Made by a program: the position numbers and the translations under genes
The notes under the pieces: generated by a model
What the model was told of the DNA's origin: nothing
The model's input: only the letters and a program-made list of their open reading frames with translations
Database searches by the model: none
NCBI GenBank assembly: GCA_902556205.1
Contig: CACDVH010000007.1
Location: 1 to 64,000 of the forward strand
DNA from: an uncultured Gammaproteobacteria bacterium
GTDB lineage: Bacteria > Pseudomonadota > Gammaproteobacteria > PS1 > Pseudothioglobaceae
Direction of reading: 5' to 3'
Length of the DNA: 64,000 nucleotides
Shown here: one piece after another, positions 8,563 through 21,036 of the stretch
Numbering within the stretch: the first letter of the stretch is position 1
How the letters are laid out: each line of letters opens with the position of its first letter

Positions 8563-9147
8563 ATGATTGAGAAATTAAATAAAGCTTTTAGCAAACTACC
8601 AGGAGTCGGCTCTAAAACAGCTCAAAGGTTTATTTATCACCTCCTTGAGAGAGACAGGTTAGGTGGACTAGAGCTTTCAAAAGCCCTCAAAGAGGCAATG
8701 GAAAATGTCAAGAACTGCGAAAAATGCCGCACCTTGACGGAAAAAAATATTTGCGAGATTTGCTCAAATGACTCTCGTGAAAACTCACAGCTCTGCGTTG
8801 TTGAAACGCCTTCTGATATTCATGTGATTGAACAAAGTGGGGTCTACAAGGGAAAATATTTCGTTTTAAGTGGTTATCTATCCCCGATAGATGGTATTGG
8901 AGCCGCAGAGCTTGGCCTTGATGAACTCGAAGCGTTATTGACAAATGATGAAGTAAAAGAACTCATCTTAGCCACCAATGCAACGATTGAGGGTGAGGTA
9001 ACCGCTCACTACATTCATAATTTAGCAAAAAAGTATCAAATAAAAACAACAAGAATAGCTCACGGAATCCCTCTAGGAGGTGAGCTAGAATATACCGATA
9101 TCAATACAATTGCGCACGCTCTTTCGGGACGAAAAGATTATAACTAG
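8563..9147 (+). CDS. recR: Recombination protein RecR
   Basis: RecFOR-pathway mediator that helps load RecA on gapped DNA. It has 194 residues, the usual length. The N-terminal helix-hairpin-helix is seen as LPGVGSKTAQRF at about 13-24. A C4 zinc finger follows (C-x2-C, then C-x2-C, residues about 52-67), then the Toprim domain with CVVETPSD and the YFVLSGYLSPIDGIG segment. The C-terminal HGIPLGGELEYTD is diagnostic. It is the third gene of dnaX-ybaB-recR and probably transcribed with them. Confidence 0.97.
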   Translation: MIEKLNKAFSKLPGVGSKTAQRFIYHLLERDRLGGLELSKALKEAMENVKNCEKCRTLTEKNICEICSNDSRENSQLCVVETPSDIHVIEQSGVYKGKYFVLSGYLSPIDGIGAAELGLDELEALLTNDEVKELILATNATIEGEVTAHYIHNLAKKYQIKTTRIAHGIPLGGELEYTDINTIAHALSGRKDYN

Positions 9148-9165
9148 TGAGCATTTAAAGGCCCA

Positions 9166-9192
9166 TTGCAATCAGCTTAGTTATTGTATAAT
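9166..9192 (+). promoter_or_regulatory. Predicted sigma-70 promoter for valS
   Basis: TTGCAA (9166-9171) and a perfect TATAAT (9187-9192) are separated by 15 bases, which is short. The -10 is strong and a transcript would begin near 9199, about 23 bases before the valS ATG. Confidence 0.45.
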
Positions 9193-9221
9193 GTGTCAGT
9201 TTTATCCGACACCTCGCCTTC

Positions 9222-11969
9222 ATGGAAAAAACATATAACCCAGAACTTATCGAGCAAAAGTATCGTGAATTGTGGGAGAAAGGCGACCTCTTTTCTTCAA
9301 GTGCCAATTCATCAAGTAGGGATGCTTTTAGTATAGTTCTTCCACCGCCTAACGTTACTGGGAGTTTGCATATGGGCCACGCCTTTCAGCATACGATTAT
9401 GGACGTTTACACCCGATACAACAGAAGCAAGGGAAATCAAACTCTGTGGCAACCTGGAACCGATCATGCAGGAATAGCTACTCAAATGGTTGTTGAGCGG
9501 CAACTCAGTATGCAGAACATTTCTAGACATGACTTGGGTAGAGAGAAATTTACTGAAAAGGTTTGGGACTGGAAGTCTCAGTCCGGCGGCACAATCACCT
9601 CACAGATGAGGCGTCTTGGGGCATCCGTTGACTGGGACAGAGAGCGCTTCACGATGGACGAGTCACTTTCTCAAGCAGTGAGAAAAGTCTTCGTTGAACT
9701 ATACAATGAAGGACTCATTTACCGAGGAAAAAGGCTTGTCAATTGGGATCCAGTCCTTTTAACTGCGGTCTCTGATCTTGAGGTCATCAGCAAAGAAGAA
9801 AATGGGTATTTATGGCATATCAGGTATCAGGTCGCTGACTCTGATGAGGTATTAGTGGTCGCAACGACAAGACCAGAGACGATGCTTGGAGATTCTGCAG
9901 TGGCTGTTCATCCAGATGATGAGCGCTATCAACACCTGGTTGGGCAATCAATCAATCTACCTCTCTCCAACAGAAAAATTCCAATTATTGCAGATGATTA
10001 TGTTGACATGGAGTTTGGAACTGGCTGCGTAAAAATAACGCCTGCGCATGACTTTAATGACTACGAGATTGGACAAAGACACAGCTTAGAGATCATCAAC
10101 GTTTTAACTCACGATGCCAAAATAAATTCAAACGCTCCAAGCGATTATCAAGATCTAGACCGCTTTGAAGCAAGAAAAAGAATTGTTGCAGATTTAGAGA
10201 AGCAAAATCTCATTGAAAAAATTGATCCACACACCCTCATGGTGCCAAGGGGTGACAGAACAAACAGCATTATTGAGCCTTACATGACAGACCAGTGGTT
10301 TGTCAAAGTCAAGCCATTAGCTGAGCCTGCTATAGAAGCAGTTAAAAATGGAAGCATTCGATTTGTCCCTGAAAACTGGGAAAAAACTTACTTTAATTGG
10401 ATGGAAAACATTGAAGACTGGTGCATCTCTCGTCAAATTTGGTGGGGGCATCGAATTCCAGCCTGGTATGACAAAGAGGGAAAATATTACGTTGCTGATA
10501 GCCTTGAGGAGGCCCAAATTCAAGCTGGCAGTGATGTAGAGCTAACTCAAGATGATGATGTTTTGGATACATGGTTTTCTTCAGCATTATGGCCTTTTTC
10601 AACCCTTGGATGGCCTGAAGAGACACCTGAATTATCAAGATTTTATCCAACCAGTGTTCTTGTTACTGGATTCGATATCATATTTTTCTGGGTAGCTCGA
10701 ATGATCATGTTTGGGATTAAATTTGCTGGTGATGTGCCATTTAGAGACATATACATAACCGGACTAATCAAAGATGGTAATGGCCAAAAAATGAGTAAGT
10801 CAAAGGGCAATGTTCTTGACCCTATTGATCTTATTGATGGAATTAATCTTGAGGAACTCCTAGACAAAAGAACTCAAGGTATGATGCAGCCAAAGTTAGC
10901 AGAAAAAATAAAAAAGCAAACCCAGAAAGAGTTCCCTAATGGAATCCCTTCCTTTGGTACTGATGCAATCAGGTTTACTTTTACTGCCTTGGCCTCGTTC
11001 GGTCGAGACATTAAATTCGACTTAAAACGAGTAGAAGGCTACAGAAACTTTTGCAATAAGCTATGGAATGCTTCTCGTTTCGTTTTAATGAATCTTGAAT
11101 CCAAAACAATCAATCATGAAGCAGCATTGTCGAGTCAAGATAAGTGGATTCTATCGAGACTGCAGCATGTAAAGATTGAGGTTCAAAAACACCTATCAGA
11201 CTATCGATTAGATTTAATGAGCCAAACCTTATACGAATTTGTTTGGCACGACTATTGTGACTGGTACTTAGAACTCTCCAAGCCTCTACTTGAAAATAGC
11301 CAAACCAAAGAGGGCTGTGAGTCGACCTTGATCAAAGTTTTAACTGAAACTCTAGTCTTGCTTCACCCAATAATTCCTTTCATCACTGAAGAGATATTTG
11401 AACAATCACAAAAAATATTATCAAAGTCTCATGATAAATTGATCTCTCAACCATTCCCAGAGATGCAAAATGAACTGGTTGATCATAAAGCTGAAGCAGA
11501 GATTGACTGGTTAAAGGACTTTATTCTTGGCATCAGGAAAATTCGAGGTGAAATGAATTTATCTCCTGGAAAGCCGCTGCCGTGCTTTATCAAAAATTTT
11601 AGTGCTCAAGACAAGTCATTCATCGAAAGCAATAGATCAATCCTGACAACTATCGCTAAGTTAGATTCTATTTCATTGCTATCAGAAACCGATGAGGAGG
11701 AAGAGTCTGCAATTGCCCTGGTTGGAGAAATGAAATTACTTATTCCATTAGCCGGTCTGATTGATAAAGGGGCTGAGCAAGAGCGATTGAATAAAGAGAT
11801 TGAAAAACTACTTAAATTGAAATCTCAATTTTCAGCTAAATTAAGTAACGAAAAATTTGTTAAAGGAGCTCCTGAAGCAGTTGTTAATAACGAAAAACAA
11901 AAACTTGCATCAACTGAGAGCGCTCTGAATGATCTCGAATCGCAACTCGAGAAAATTTCAAATCTATAG
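9222..11969 (+). CDS. valS: Valyl-tRNA synthetase
   Basis: Class I aminoacyl-tRNA synthetase for valine with editing domain, 915 residues. The HIGH-type motif HMGH is at 50-53, within [15 protein letters not shown]. The editing CP1 insert includes the [10 protein letters not shown] segment near 223. KMSKS appears as [13 protein letters not shown] near 523. The anticodon-binding domain (DKWILSRLQ onward) and a C-terminal coiled coil of about 60 residues (rich in Glu, Lys and Leu, from about 850) complete the protein; the coiled coil is normal for ValRS. It has its own predicted promoter after recR. Confidence 0.97.
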   Translation: MEKTYNPELIEQKYRELWEKGDLFSSSANSSSRDAFSIVLPPPNVTGSLHMGHAFQHTIMDVYTRYNRSKGNQTLWQPGTDHAGIATQMVVERQLSMQNISRHDLGREKFTEKVWDWKSQSGGTITSQMRRLGASVDWDRERFTMDESLSQAVRKVFVELYNEGLIYRGKRLVNWDPVLLTAVSDLEVISKEENGYLWHIRYQVADSDEVLVVATTRPETMLGDSAVAVHPDDERYQHLVGQSINLPLSNRKIPIIADDYVDMEFGTGCVKITPAHDFNDYEIGQRHSLEIINVLTHDAKINSNAPSDYQDLDRFEARKRIVADLEKQNLIEKIDPHTLMVPRGDRTNSIIEPYMTDQWFVKVKPLAEPAIEAVKNGSIRFVPENWEKTYFNWMENIEDWCISRQIWWGHRIPAWYDKEGKYYVADSLEEAQIQAGSDVELTQDDDVLDTWFSSALWPFSTLGWPEETPELSRFYPTSVLVTGFDIIFFWVARMIMFGIKFAGDVPFRDIYITGLIKDGNGQKMSKSKGNVLDPIDLIDGINLEELLDKRTQGMMQPKLAEKIKKQTQKEFPNGIPSFGTDAIRFTFTALASFGRDIKFDLKRVEGYRNFCNKLWNASRFVLMNLESKTINHEAALSSQDKWILSRLQHVKIEVQKHLSDYRLDLMSQTLYEFVWHDYCDWYLELSKPLLENSQTKEGCESTLIKVLTETLVLLHPIIPFITEEIFEQSQKILSKSHDKLISQPFPEMQNELVDHKAEAEIDWLKDFILGIRKIRGEMNLSPGKPLPCFIKNFSAQDKSFIESNRSILTTIAKLDSISLLSETDEEEESAIALVGEMKLLIPLAGLIDKGAEQERLNKEIEKLLKLKSQFSAKLSNEKFVKGAPEAVVNNEKQKLASTESALNDLESQLEKISNL

Positions 11970-12056
11970 GAGCATAACTGTAATTCATTGAAAAAACACA
12001 TAAAACGTACATTTAATCTATAAGACAAAGATACAATATGCCAAATAAAAGAAAAT

Positions 12057-12707
12057 ATGAATAAACTCAAGATTCTTGCAATTGCACTAATGATCCTGAC
12101 TTTCAAAGTTGGTGCGGAGTCTTTTGTCTACATTACCGATCAACTTGACCTTCCAATCCGATCGGATAAAGCATTTGGCAACAATATAATTCGTCTACTT
12201 CCATCTGGAACTGAGCTATCTTTATTGCAGAGCACTGAGGACGGTTGGGCTCAAATACAGTTTGATGACACAATTGGCTGGATTAAGTCGTTCTATTTGT
12301 CACCTGACCCGTCTGCCAGGGAGAAACTAAAAAAGCTGACAAGAACAAATAACGCCAACAAACTTTTAATAACAAAACTAAGCACTGAGAAAGAGGAGCT
12401 TGAAAATCAGTTGTCCTCATTAAAACAGGAAAACACAGATTTAGTAGTTCAAAGCTCAAAATCACAGGCTGAAAAAGAGCACATTGAACAAATATATCAA
12501 GACGCCCTTAAATTAGAGCACGAAAATGAAAAACTCATTCAAGAAAAATTGCAATTAAAGGCTGAGCTTCAGCTCTCTGAAAACAACACTCAAATTCAAA
12601 AAGATACCAGTTCCAGAAATTGGTTTATAGTCGGTGCGATAGTTCTCTTCTTTGGAATGATGATTGGCTTTATTGTCCCTGGACTTCTTAACAAAAGACG
12701 GTTTTAA
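12057..12707 (+). CDS. YgiM-like SH3-domain membrane protein
   Basis: Predicted inner-membrane protein of 216 residues with a periplasmic bacterial SH3 domain. A signal peptide (residues 1-20, ending VGA-E) precedes an SH3b domain (about 21-87, with LDLPIRSDKAFGNNIIRLLPSG and GWAQIQF..GWI). A coiled coil follows (about 90-185, rich in Glu, Lys, Gln and Leu), then a C-terminal transmembrane helix (about 189-210) and a short basic tail RRF. This order is that of the YgiM/TIGR04211 family, thought to act at the cell wall. Its molecular function is not known. It is 15 bases ahead of guaB. Confidence 0.8.
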   Translation: MNKLKILAIALMILTFKVGAESFVYITDQLDLPIRSDKAFGNNIIRLLPSGTELSLLQSTEDGWAQIQFDDTIGWIKSFYLSPDPSAREKLKKLTRTNNANKLLITKLSTEKEELENQLSSLKQENTDLVVQSSKSQAEKEHIEQIYQDALKLEHENEKLIQEKLQLKAELQLSENNTQIQKDTSSRNWFIVGAIVLFFGMMIGFIVPGLLNKRRF

Positions 12708-12722
12708 CTTTAGGAGAACTAA

Positions 12723-14183
<1,461 letters not shown>

Positions 14184-14192
14184 ATACAACAA

Positions 14193-15455
14193 TCAAAGAA
14201 AACGATTGATTGAAAATAAACTACTCACAGATAAATTCTGATTATTTGTTAATAAATCACACACTAATTTAGCTGAGGTTGCTGCATGAGTCAGCCCATA
14301 ATGACCATGACCGCAGTTATAAAATACTCTATCTGATTTTTGAGATCTTGAAATTACTGGTAATGAATCTGGCATTGAAGGCCGACTTGCCATCCAATAA
14401 TTTGCCCCCTCCACATCCAGTCCAGGAAATAATTCTTGACTAATTCGAGCAATGGAATCGAAATAAGCTTGATTAGCTGGACGCATAGGATTAGCATATT
14501 CAGCCCAACCACCAATCCGAAGACCGCTTCTCAAACTTGTTGCTACGATTCCTCGATCAGCAAAAACAATTGGGATTTCTATTTGAATATTTGGAGAAGG
14601 AAGAGTTAGGTTGTATCCCCTTTCTGCTGTCATTGGTAAAAAGTCGCCTAAAGATTTTGCAAATGAAATTGAATCAATTCCAGCAGCTATAATTACTGCA
14701 TCATATTGAAAACTTCCATTTTCTGCCTCAATTAAAACAGACTTCAAACTTTCACTAATTCTCTCAACATGATTTTTATAAAACACAACTCCACCCTTCT
14801 GAGCTTCATTCGAAAGATTTTTTACTATGTCAACTGGCTCAGTTACTTTCCCCCATTCATGAGATAAGAAGGCGTGCTTGAATGTATTATTAATGGTTGG
14901 AGTAATTTTAGCGATTGATTCTTCATTTAATGATTCACTAGAAAATCCTCTTTTAGTTCTTTCATTCCAACTTTTCTTACTTGAATTAAAACTTTTTTTT
15001 GTGTCATAGATAAATGCACAGCCTCCATAATCAACCATCCCACCCAGACCATATGATTCTAGTAGTGCTTTGGTATCCTTTAAAGAATTTTTTCCAAGAA
15101 AACTGATGGCATCTGTTGCTTTTTGAAAACGACTTCCGTGAGATGTTTGTAAAAACCTCCAAAACCAGGGAATTTGTGGCCAAAAATCTTTAAGTGGGAC
15201 TTTTAAAGGGGCATCAGAATCCAAGAGCATTTTTAATGCCTTCCATTGAATTCCAGGCGTACTCAAAGGAAAAATATCAGAAGCTCCGATATGGCCTGCA
15301 TTTGCTTTTGATGATCCCCCTTCTCCCGGAAAATAAGGATCAAATACAGTAACTTCATAGCCTTTCTGGTTAAGGGTACATGCACTTGCTACCCCTACAA
15401 CACCTGCACCTATTATCGCCACTGAAGAAATTGGAGATATCTGCGCGTTTGGCAC
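14193..15455 (-). CDS. FAD-dependent D-amino-acid (D-hydroxyproline) dehydrogenase
   Basis: DadA-like flavoprotein of 420 residues. The FAD-binding GAGVVG is at residues 16-21, followed by the second-strand Asp and a SSKANAGHI segment typical of DadA. The C-terminal GHGHYGLTHA closes the FAD site. Last gene of the minus-strand hydroxyproline operon, ten bases from the upstream epimerase. Here it most likely oxidises cis-4-hydroxy-D-proline to 1-pyrroline-4-hydroxy-2-carboxylate. That substrate is an inference from the flanking epimerases and deaminase; plain D-proline or D-alanine is possible from sequence alone. Confidence 0.85.
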   Translation of the reverse strand: MPNAQISPISSVAIIGAGVVGVASACTLNQKGYEVTVFDPYFPGEGGSSKANAGHIGASDIFPLSTPGIQWKALKMLLDSDAPLKVPLKDFWPQIPWFWRFLQTSHGSRFQKATDAISFLGKNSLKDTKALLESYGLGGMVDYGGCAFIYDTKKSFNSSKKSWNERTKRGFSSESLNEESIAKITPTINNTFKHAFLSHEWGKVTEPVDIVKNLSNEAQKGGVVFYKNHVERISESLKSVLIEAENGSFQYDAVIIAAGIDSISFAKSLGDFLPMTAERGYNLTLPSPNIQIEIPIVFADRGIVATSLRSGLRIGGWAEYANPMRPANQAYFDSIARISQELFPGLDVEGANYWMASRPSMPDSLPVISRSQKSDRVFYNCGHGHYGLTHAATSAKLVCDLLTNNQNLSVSSLFSINRFL

Positions 15456-15464
15456 TATCTATTT

Positions 15465-16499
15465 CTAGCTAAGTAAATCAAAAGCGTCTCCCCAACAATC
15501 TGCAACCTTATAGCCTAATGGGTATGGGTCACTGGGATCTACTCCCACCTGATGAATTCCATGAATCCATCCCCGACCAGAGATCCTTGGAAGGATACCA
15601 CTCTTTCCAGCAATAGTCTTTTTAGCAACTATCTCAACTTGAAACTCACTATCAATGATTGATCGTGCTTTAAGACTTTGGCCAACTTCAACTTGACCAC
15701 GGGCCTCCATTACAGCAAGACGTGCAGAGTTACCAGTGCCGCATGGGGAACGATCAATTCGACCGGGTGGAAGAATTGTTGCTCCTTTCATAACTCCATC
15801 AGTATCATGACCAACAAACATAGTGTAAGAAATGCCTTTTAAGTCTTCAAGCACAGGATGTCTTATATCTAACTGACTATTGACTGCTCTATGAATCCTA
15901 GTTCCTATATCAACAAGTTGACGGGCATTTTCTGGCAAAATTTTCAAATCAAACTGGGCCGGGTCAATTAAGGCATAAAAAATACCTCCAAAAGCAATAT
16001 CAACACTTACTTCTCCTAACCCCTCTACTTCAATAATTGCATCAAGTTGATCTGCGTATGAAGGCGTCATATCCAATGTTACTCGTTCACATTTTCCATT
16101 TTTACAACTAGCAACAGCACGAACCAGTCCTGCTGGCGTATCTAATGTTACAATCGTTTCAGGCTCTAACATCTCAATCCTTCCAGTTTCGAGTATGACA
16201 GTAACTAAACAAATACTATTTGAACCAGACATTGCATGTGCCTTATCTCCTTGAAGAATTAAAAAACCTATATCAGCTTCTTTATGAATAGGCTCAAAAA
16301 TTAGATTTGTTGACATCTGGGCATATCCACGGGGTTCAAACACCAAAAAACGGCGTAAACTATCATCAACTTGATTTATATAGTTCATTTTTTCTAGCAT
16401 AGTCTCGCCAGGAATATCATTGACAACACTAGTAACTATTCGCCCAACCTCACCCTCTGCATGAGCTTCGACCATCGTTAAAGTTTTTTGCCAACGCAT
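15465..16499 (-). CDS. Proline racemase-family 4-hydroxyproline epimerase, copy B
   Basis: Member of the proline racemase superfamily, 344 residues. These cofactor-free enzymes invert C2 with two opposed acid/base residues. Here the first is Ser91 in AMSGSNSIC where proline racemase has Cys, and the second is Cys253 in [12 protein letters not shown]. As I recall, Ser-Cys members act as hydroxyproline 2-epimerases, while Cys-Thr members are trans-3-hydroxyproline dehydratases. It lies 27 bases downstream of copy A and 9 bases upstream of the dehydrogenase. The two copies differ greatly in sequence, so they are old paralogues and may handle different isomers (4-hydroxy versus 3-hydroxy). Confidence 0.85.
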   Translation of the reverse strand: MRWQKTLTMVEAHAEGEVGRIVTSVVNDIPGETMLEKMNYINQVDDSLRRFLVFEPRGYAQMSTNLIFEPIHKEADIGFLILQGDKAHAMSGSNSICLVTVILETGRIEMLEPETIVTLDTPAGLVRAVASCKNGKCERVTLDMTPSYADQLDAIIEVEGLGEVSVDIAFGGIFYALIDPAQFDLKILPENARQLVDIGTRIHRAVNSQLDIRHPVLEDLKGISYTMFVGHDTDGVMKGATILPPGRIDRSPCGTGNSARLAVMEARGQVEVGQSLKARSIIDSEFQVEIVAKKTIAGKSGILPRISGRGWIHGIHQVGVDPSDPYPLGYKVADCWGDAFDLLS

Positions 16500-16526
16500 T
16501 ATCTCAAAATCTTAATTGATTGAACT

Positions 16527-17558
16527 TCATTGCTTTATTGGCCATGTATCTGAAAGTCGATATCCTTCTGGCCATGGATCTTCAGGATCGAGCATTAATT
16601 GGTGAGTCCCAGTTATCCATGCCCTTCCTCGAATTGAGGGGATGATAGCCTTCTTGTCACCCACCATAGTCTCGTCAACTATACTGCAATCAAAGCGAGA
16701 ATCAAGAATTGAGCGTCCTATCATCCGATCGCCTTTTCTTAACTCTCCTTTTGCATAGAGAATTGCCATACGAGCAGAGCAGCCGGTTCCACAAGGAGAG
16801 CGGTCCAACTTTCCAGGATCAATTACAACAGTATTTTTACTAATCTTAACACCCTCCTCCTCAAATATAGGAAGAGCCATTTGACAAAAAGAAATATGAC
16901 TCCATTCAGAATTGGTTGGATGGGTAAAGTTTAATTGCTGATTAGCGGCTGCAGTTATTTTTGATCCAACATCAGATATATCTTTAGCTTCATCAGGTTT
17001 AATTTCAAAACCAAGATCATGGGCATTAATAACTACAAAACTATCCCCACCATAAGCAGTATCTACCTTAAGAGTGCCCAATCCTTCAACCTCAACAAAA
17101 ACACCTAGCTGGTCTGCAAAAGAGGCTACGTTATTGATCTCAATACTTTTAGCTTTTCCATCTTCACAGTATGCCTTTACTGGAACAAGACCTCCAGGAG
17201 CCTCAAGTATAAATTCTGTTATGGGCTCTTTCATCTCAATTAACCCAGTATCGAGCAAAACAGTCGAAACACAAATTGAGTTTGAACCAGACATAGGTGG
17301 AGTATGCTCTGGCTCCATAACAATAAAACCTTGTTGAGCCTTTGGATTTTGGGCTGGTACTAGAAGATTTACGTGTTTGAATACGCCTCCCCTAGGTTCA
17401 TTTAAAACAAATTGCCTTAATTTTTGATCTTGGTCAATCCACCGAGCCTTCTGCCAGAGACTATTTCCTTTTGGAGCTGCAATACCACCAACAATTACAT
17501 TTCCTACTTCACCTTCTGCGTGACAAGAGATAATATGAATCAGCTTACTACTATTCAT
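16527..17558 (-). CDS. Proline racemase-family 4-hydroxyproline epimerase, copy A
   Basis: Second proline racemase superfamily gene, 343 residues. Catalytic pair Ser90 (PMSGSNSIC) and Cys256 ([12 protein letters not shown]). The opening [13 protein letters not shown] and the closing [22 protein letters not shown] match hydroxyproline epimerases. Its start overlaps the aldehyde dehydrogenase stop by one base, showing tight coupling. Likely reaction: trans-4-hydroxy-L-proline to cis-4-hydroxy-D-proline, by context. Which of the two copies performs it cannot be settled by eye. Confidence 0.85.
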   Translation of the reverse strand: MNSSKLIHIISCHAEGEVGNVIVGGIAAPKGNSLWQKARWIDQDQKLRQFVLNEPRGGVFKHVNLLVPAQNPKAQQGFIVMEPEHTPPMSGSNSICVSTVLLDTGLIEMKEPITEFILEAPGGLVPVKAYCEDGKAKSIEINNVASFADQLGVFVEVEGLGTLKVDTAYGGDSFVVINAHDLGFEIKPDEAKDISDVGSKITAAANQQLNFTHPTNSEWSHISFCQMALPIFEEEGVKISKNTVVIDPGKLDRSPCGTGCSARMAILYAKGELRKGDRMIGRSILDSRFDCSIVDETMVGDKKAIIPSIRGRAWITGTHQLMLDPEDPWPEGYRLSDTWPIKQ

Positions 17559-19066
17559 TACGTATCATCACTGATATCAATCCAAAGCGTTTTAGTCTCA
17601 GTATATTGATCATGGGCCATTAGGGAGTTATCACGGCCACCAAACCCTGATAGCTTATAGCCACCAAAAGGAGTTGATATATCACCTTCTCCATAACAAT
17701 TTACAGACACAGTCCCCGCTTGAAGAGCTCTGCCGTATTTATGAGCCTTAGTCACGCTTGAAGTGAATAACGAAGCTTGAAGTCCATAAGAGGTATCATT
17801 GGCAAGCTTAATGGCATCTTCATCACTCTCAACAACCATCATAGCAAATACTGGGCCAAAAATCTCTTCCTTGGCAATAACCATCTCTGAATTTACACCT
17901 GAAAACAGAGTTGGCTCAATAAATAGACCGTCGCCTGAAGCAATAGAGTTTCCTCCAGCAATAACTTCAGCACCCTGTTCTTTAGCACTTTCAATGTAGC
18001 CTAAAATCTTATCATACTGCTCACGTGAGATAATCGCACCAAGCTGATTTTTTGGGTCCAACGGGTCTCCAGTATGCCAGTCTGCCATTTTTTCTTTCAC
18101 TTTTGAAAGCATCTTGTCTTTTAGATTTTTATGAACAATTAATCTAGAATTGGCAGTACAATTCTGACCCATATTCCAAAGTGCAGCAAACACTGCATGC
18201 TCTGCAACACCATCAAGATTAGTAGCATCTGAAAGCACAACTGCAGGGTTTTTTCCACCACATTCAAGAATGATTTTTTTCAAATTACTTTGCCCAGAAA
18301 ACTCAAGGAACAGCCTTCCAACCTCAGTTGAGCCAGTAAAAGAAATCGCATCAATATCTTGATGTCGTCCCATCGGCTCTCCTACATCTGGTCCCTCGCC
18401 TGGGAGAACATTTAAAACTCCTGGAGGAATTCCTGCTTCACTCGCTAGCTCAGCAACACGAAGGGCTGTCATCGAAGTCTGTTCAGCTGGTTTAACGATA
18501 ACACTATTACCTCCAGCTAATGCTGGGGCAATTTTCCAAGCTAACATCATTAATGGAAAGTTCCAGGGCAGGACGCAACCGACAACACCTAATGGCTCAC
18601 GAGTAATTAAACCGACTGCATCAGCATTAGCTGGAGAAACTTGATCATAAATCTTATCTATAGCCTCAGCATGCCACTTTATAGTAACAATTGTTTCTGG
18701 AAGGTCAGTTAGTACGCACTCACTAATTGGCTTTCCACTTTCTAAACTTTCCAGAACTGCAAGTTCTAATTGATTTTTCTCAATAAGGTCTGCTAACTTC
18801 AGCAATAACTCCTTACGCTCACTAGGATGTTTAGTGGACCACTCACCAGAATTAAAAGCATCTCTGGAAACCTCTACCGCATAATCAACATCGTTATAAT
18901 CACATGCAGATACTTTTGCTAAAACTGTTCCATCAGCAGGATTAATAGTTTCCATAGTATTTCCAGCTTTTGTTTTTTGAAACTTACCATTTATATAAGG
19001 ATCAATTGGAAATTTTATTTTTGCAGCAATATCTGCATATTCATCTTTGCTAAGAAGATCTGACAT
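17558..19066 (-). CDS. Aldehyde dehydrogenase, probable 2-oxoglutarate semialdehyde dehydrogenase
   Basis: NAD(P)-dependent aldehyde dehydrogenase, 502 residues. Catalytic Cys303 is in [10 protein letters not shown] and the general base Glu268 in LECGGKNPA. The cofactor loop FTGSTEVG is near 243-250. In the canonical hydroxyproline route this position is filled by 2-oxoglutarate semialdehyde dehydrogenase, feeding the TCA cycle. The pairing with the DapA-family deaminase directly upstream (13-base gap) supports that. The sequence also resembles gamma-glutamyl-aminobutyraldehyde dehydrogenases (PuuC type), so substrate is inferred from context. Confidence 0.85.
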   Translation of the reverse strand: MSDLLSKDEYADIAAKIKFPIDPYINGKFQKTKAGNTMETINPADGTVLAKVSACDYNDVDYAVEVSRDAFNSGEWSTKHPSERKELLLKLADLIEKNQLELAVLESLESGKPISECVLTDLPETIVTIKWHAEAIDKIYDQVSPANADAVGLITREPLGVVGCVLPWNFPLMMLAWKIAPALAGGNSVIVKPAEQTSMTALRVAELASEAGIPPGVLNVLPGEGPDVGEPMGRHQDIDAISFTGSTEVGRLFLEFSGQSNLKKIILECGGKNPAVVLSDATNLDGVAEHAVFAALWNMGQNCTANSRLIVHKNLKDKMLSKVKEKMADWHTGDPLDPKNQLGAIISREQYDKILGYIESAKEQGAEVIAGGNSIASGDGLFIEPTLFSGVNSEMVIAKEEIFGPVFAMMVVESDEDAIKLANDTSYGLQASLFTSSVTKAHKYGRALQAGTVSVNCYGEGDISTPFGGYKLSGFGGRDNSLMAHDQYTETKTLWIDISDDT

Positions 19067-19079
19067 TTACATACTCCTG

Positions 19080-19979
19080 TTAATTTAAAATTGAATGAAG
19101 TGACGAACGAGTCTTATCTATTACCCCGATCATTTCTTTTCGAAGTGAGTCCTCAATAGGAAGCAATGGAAGTCTAACTTTTCCAGAAGGTCGACCTTGC
19201 TGCTCACATCCTAATTTAACACATTGTAAAAACTTACCGCCCTGTTCTAAAGCTTTCATGAGAGGCATAAAAGCTGCCATGAGGCGTTTTCCCTTTTCAA
19301 AATCAGACTGCTTTCCAAGTATATCCATTAACTGGACACACTCTGATGGGAAAAAATTAGCAGTGGCGCATACCCAAGACTTTGCCCCCCAGGCTGCAAA
19401 TTCAAGAACTTGCTCTTCTCCACCAACTGCAAGTTCAATTGAAGAATAGTTGTTAGACAATAGTGGTAATCTAGAGTAATCACCACTGGATTCTTTAATT
19501 GCAGCTATCAATGGATTATCTGCAACAATATCTAAAAAGATTTCACCCATCTCCACTCCAGTTCTTCCTGGGTAGTTGTAAAGCATTATAGGTAAACCAG
19601 TTTTATTGGCTATATCAAGCACATGGCTTGCTAGCTCTTCTTCTGATGGCAATGAGTATGGGGGAGCAGCCACTAAAAGTGATTTAGCTCCTGCATCAAC
19701 CGCTGCTAATGAGATTTCTAGACATTCATCAACTCTAATATCGTTTACTCCCGCCATAAATTCGACTTGATTATTGATTCGATCTGCTGCAAATTTAAAT
19801 TGCTGAATACGCTCTTCTTTAGAAAGAGCATAAAACTCTCCAGTTGAACCACCAACAATAATTCCAGCAACACCATTCTCAATTTGCCAATCAATGCCCT
19901 CTGCATACATATCCCAATCAATTTCACCACTGTCCTTAAAAGGGGTAATAATAGGTGTATATATTCCTTCAAATCTCAT
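19080..19979 (-). CDS. DapA-family lyase, probable 1-pyrroline-4-hydroxy-2-carboxylate deaminase
   Basis: Class I aldolase of the dihydrodipicolinate synthase/N-acetylneuraminate lyase superfamily, 299 residues. The Schiff-base Lys162 is in AAIKESSGD, Tyr136 in MLYNYPGRTG, and the GGSTGEFYALS loop at 43-53. Housekeeping DapA is unlikely to sit with two epimerases and a semialdehyde dehydrogenase. The expected role is deamination of 1-pyrroline-4-hydroxy-2-carboxylate to 2-oxoglutarate semialdehyde. First gene of the minus-strand operon, with TTGGAG before its ATG. Confidence 0.82.
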   Translation of the reverse strand: MRFEGIYTPIITPFKDSGEIDWDMYAEGIDWQIENGVAGIIVGGSTGEFYALSKEERIQQFKFAADRINNQVEFMAGVNDIRVDECLEISLAAVDAGAKSLLVAAPPYSLPSEEELASHVLDIANKTGLPIMLYNYPGRTGVEMGEIFLDIVADNPLIAAIKESSGDYSRLPLLSNNYSSIELAVGGEEQVLEFAAWGAKSWVCATANFFPSECVQLMDILGKQSDFEKGKRLMAAFMPLMKALEQGGKFLQCVKLGCEQQGRPSGKVRLPLLPIEDSLRKEMIGVIDKTRSSLHSILN

Positions 19980-20206
19980 TTATATTCTCCAATTAGAAAA
20001 CTTTTAAAATGAAAATAATATACTAAATTAAACTTTTGACGGCACTTTGTAATCAATTAAGCTATGAAAATCTTAAAAGTTTATTTTAATAATTATGTCA
20101 AAAATTGAACTTACATTTTTTGATTAAAAATGATAAGATGTCATCAACATTGAACTAAGCCATTTGGAATATTCAGTGTTTTGTTTAAATTTAATAGGAG
20201 AAATAA
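19980..20206 (+). promoter_or_regulatory. Divergent control region of the hydroxyproline island
   Basis: This 227-base AT-rich gap separates the catabolic operon (minus) and the transporter operon (plus). A weak minus-strand promoter may be TTGATT (20056-20051) and TTTAAT (20032-20027) with 18 bases between. A small dyad GATG-T-CATC at 20137-20145, flanked by TGAT/ATCA halves, may be a regulator site. No regulator gene is in the island. The binding-protein gene has a strong TAGGAG Shine-Dalgarno. Confidence 0.35.
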
Positions 20207-21022
20207 ATGAAAATGTTTTCTAAAACATTAGTGTCGCTTACTGCTGCAGCAGTTATGCTTACAGGAGCGACAACTGCATTTGCAGATAAGTTAGATGATG
20301 TAATTGATGCAGGTGTCTTAAGATGCGGAGTAGTTCTTGACTTTCCACCTATCGGATATCGAGATGCAAATAATGAGCCAGCAGGTTTTGATGTTGAGTA
20401 CTGTAAAGACCTGGCAGCAGCACTAGAAGTTGATTATGAAATTATTGCTGTGACTTGGGCTGAGCGCCTTCCACTCATTGTTACTAATCGTGGTGATGTT
20501 GTTTTTGGCGGTACTTCCGATACCCTATCTCGTGCTAAGACAGTTGGCTTTACAATACCTTATGCAATTTATTATGCTCAGGCAGTTGTAGGCGCCAATA
20601 GTGGCATCGTTACTGTTGAAGATATGTACGACAAAAAAGTTGCTGCAGCTGTTGGAACTGTCCCTGAACAGGAATGGCTAAAAATTGCTGAAGAATTAGG
20701 AATTGAAGGCAACTATCAAGGCTATCAGTCTGAGAATGAAGTGTTCTTAGCGGTAGCTCAAGGTAAAGCTGATGCAGGTATAACAACTAATACAACAGTT
20801 TTGCCAATTACTCAGCAGTTTGATACAGTTATTGCTGGTCCACGTATGCCATGGGGTACTGACTATACTTCAGTAGTTGGCCCACGTATGGATGTTACTT
20901 GGCTGAACTATCTTAATCTTTTTGTAACGCAGCAAGTTCGTTCTGGGCGTTATCAAGAGCTTTGGGGTAAGTTTGTTGGTGGCGAAGCACCTGAATTACG
21001 CATTCCTGGTGTTTACTACTAA
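20207..21022 (+). CDS. Polar amino acid ABC transporter, periplasmic binding protein
   Basis: Solute-binding protein of the type II (family 3, SBP_bac_3) class, 271 residues. Signal peptide of 26 residues ending TAFA-D. The mature part has the standard LRCGVVLDFPPIGYRDANNEPAGFDVEYCKD opening pattern of lobe 1 (quoted in parts: LRCGV, PPIGYRD, GFDVEYCKD) and the second-lobe switch near KVAAAVGTVPEQE. Likely ligand is hydroxyproline or a related imino acid, inferred from the surrounding catabolic genes. A terminator hairpin follows before the permease genes, which should raise binding protein above permease levels. Confidence 0.88.
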   Translation: MKMFSKTLVSLTAAAVMLTGATTAFADKLDDVIDAGVLRCGVVLDFPPIGYRDANNEPAGFDVEYCKDLAAALEVDYEIIAVTWAERLPLIVTNRGDVVFGGTSDTLSRAKTVGFTIPYAIYYAQAVVGANSGIVTVEDMYDKKVAAAVGTVPEQEWLKIAEELGIEGNYQGYQSENEVFLAVAQGKADAGITTNTTVLPITQQFDTVIAGPRMPWGTDYTSVVGPRMDVTWLNYLNLFVTQQVRSGRYQELWGKFVGGEAPELRIPGVYY

Positions 21023-21036
21023 TAGTTAATTTCAAT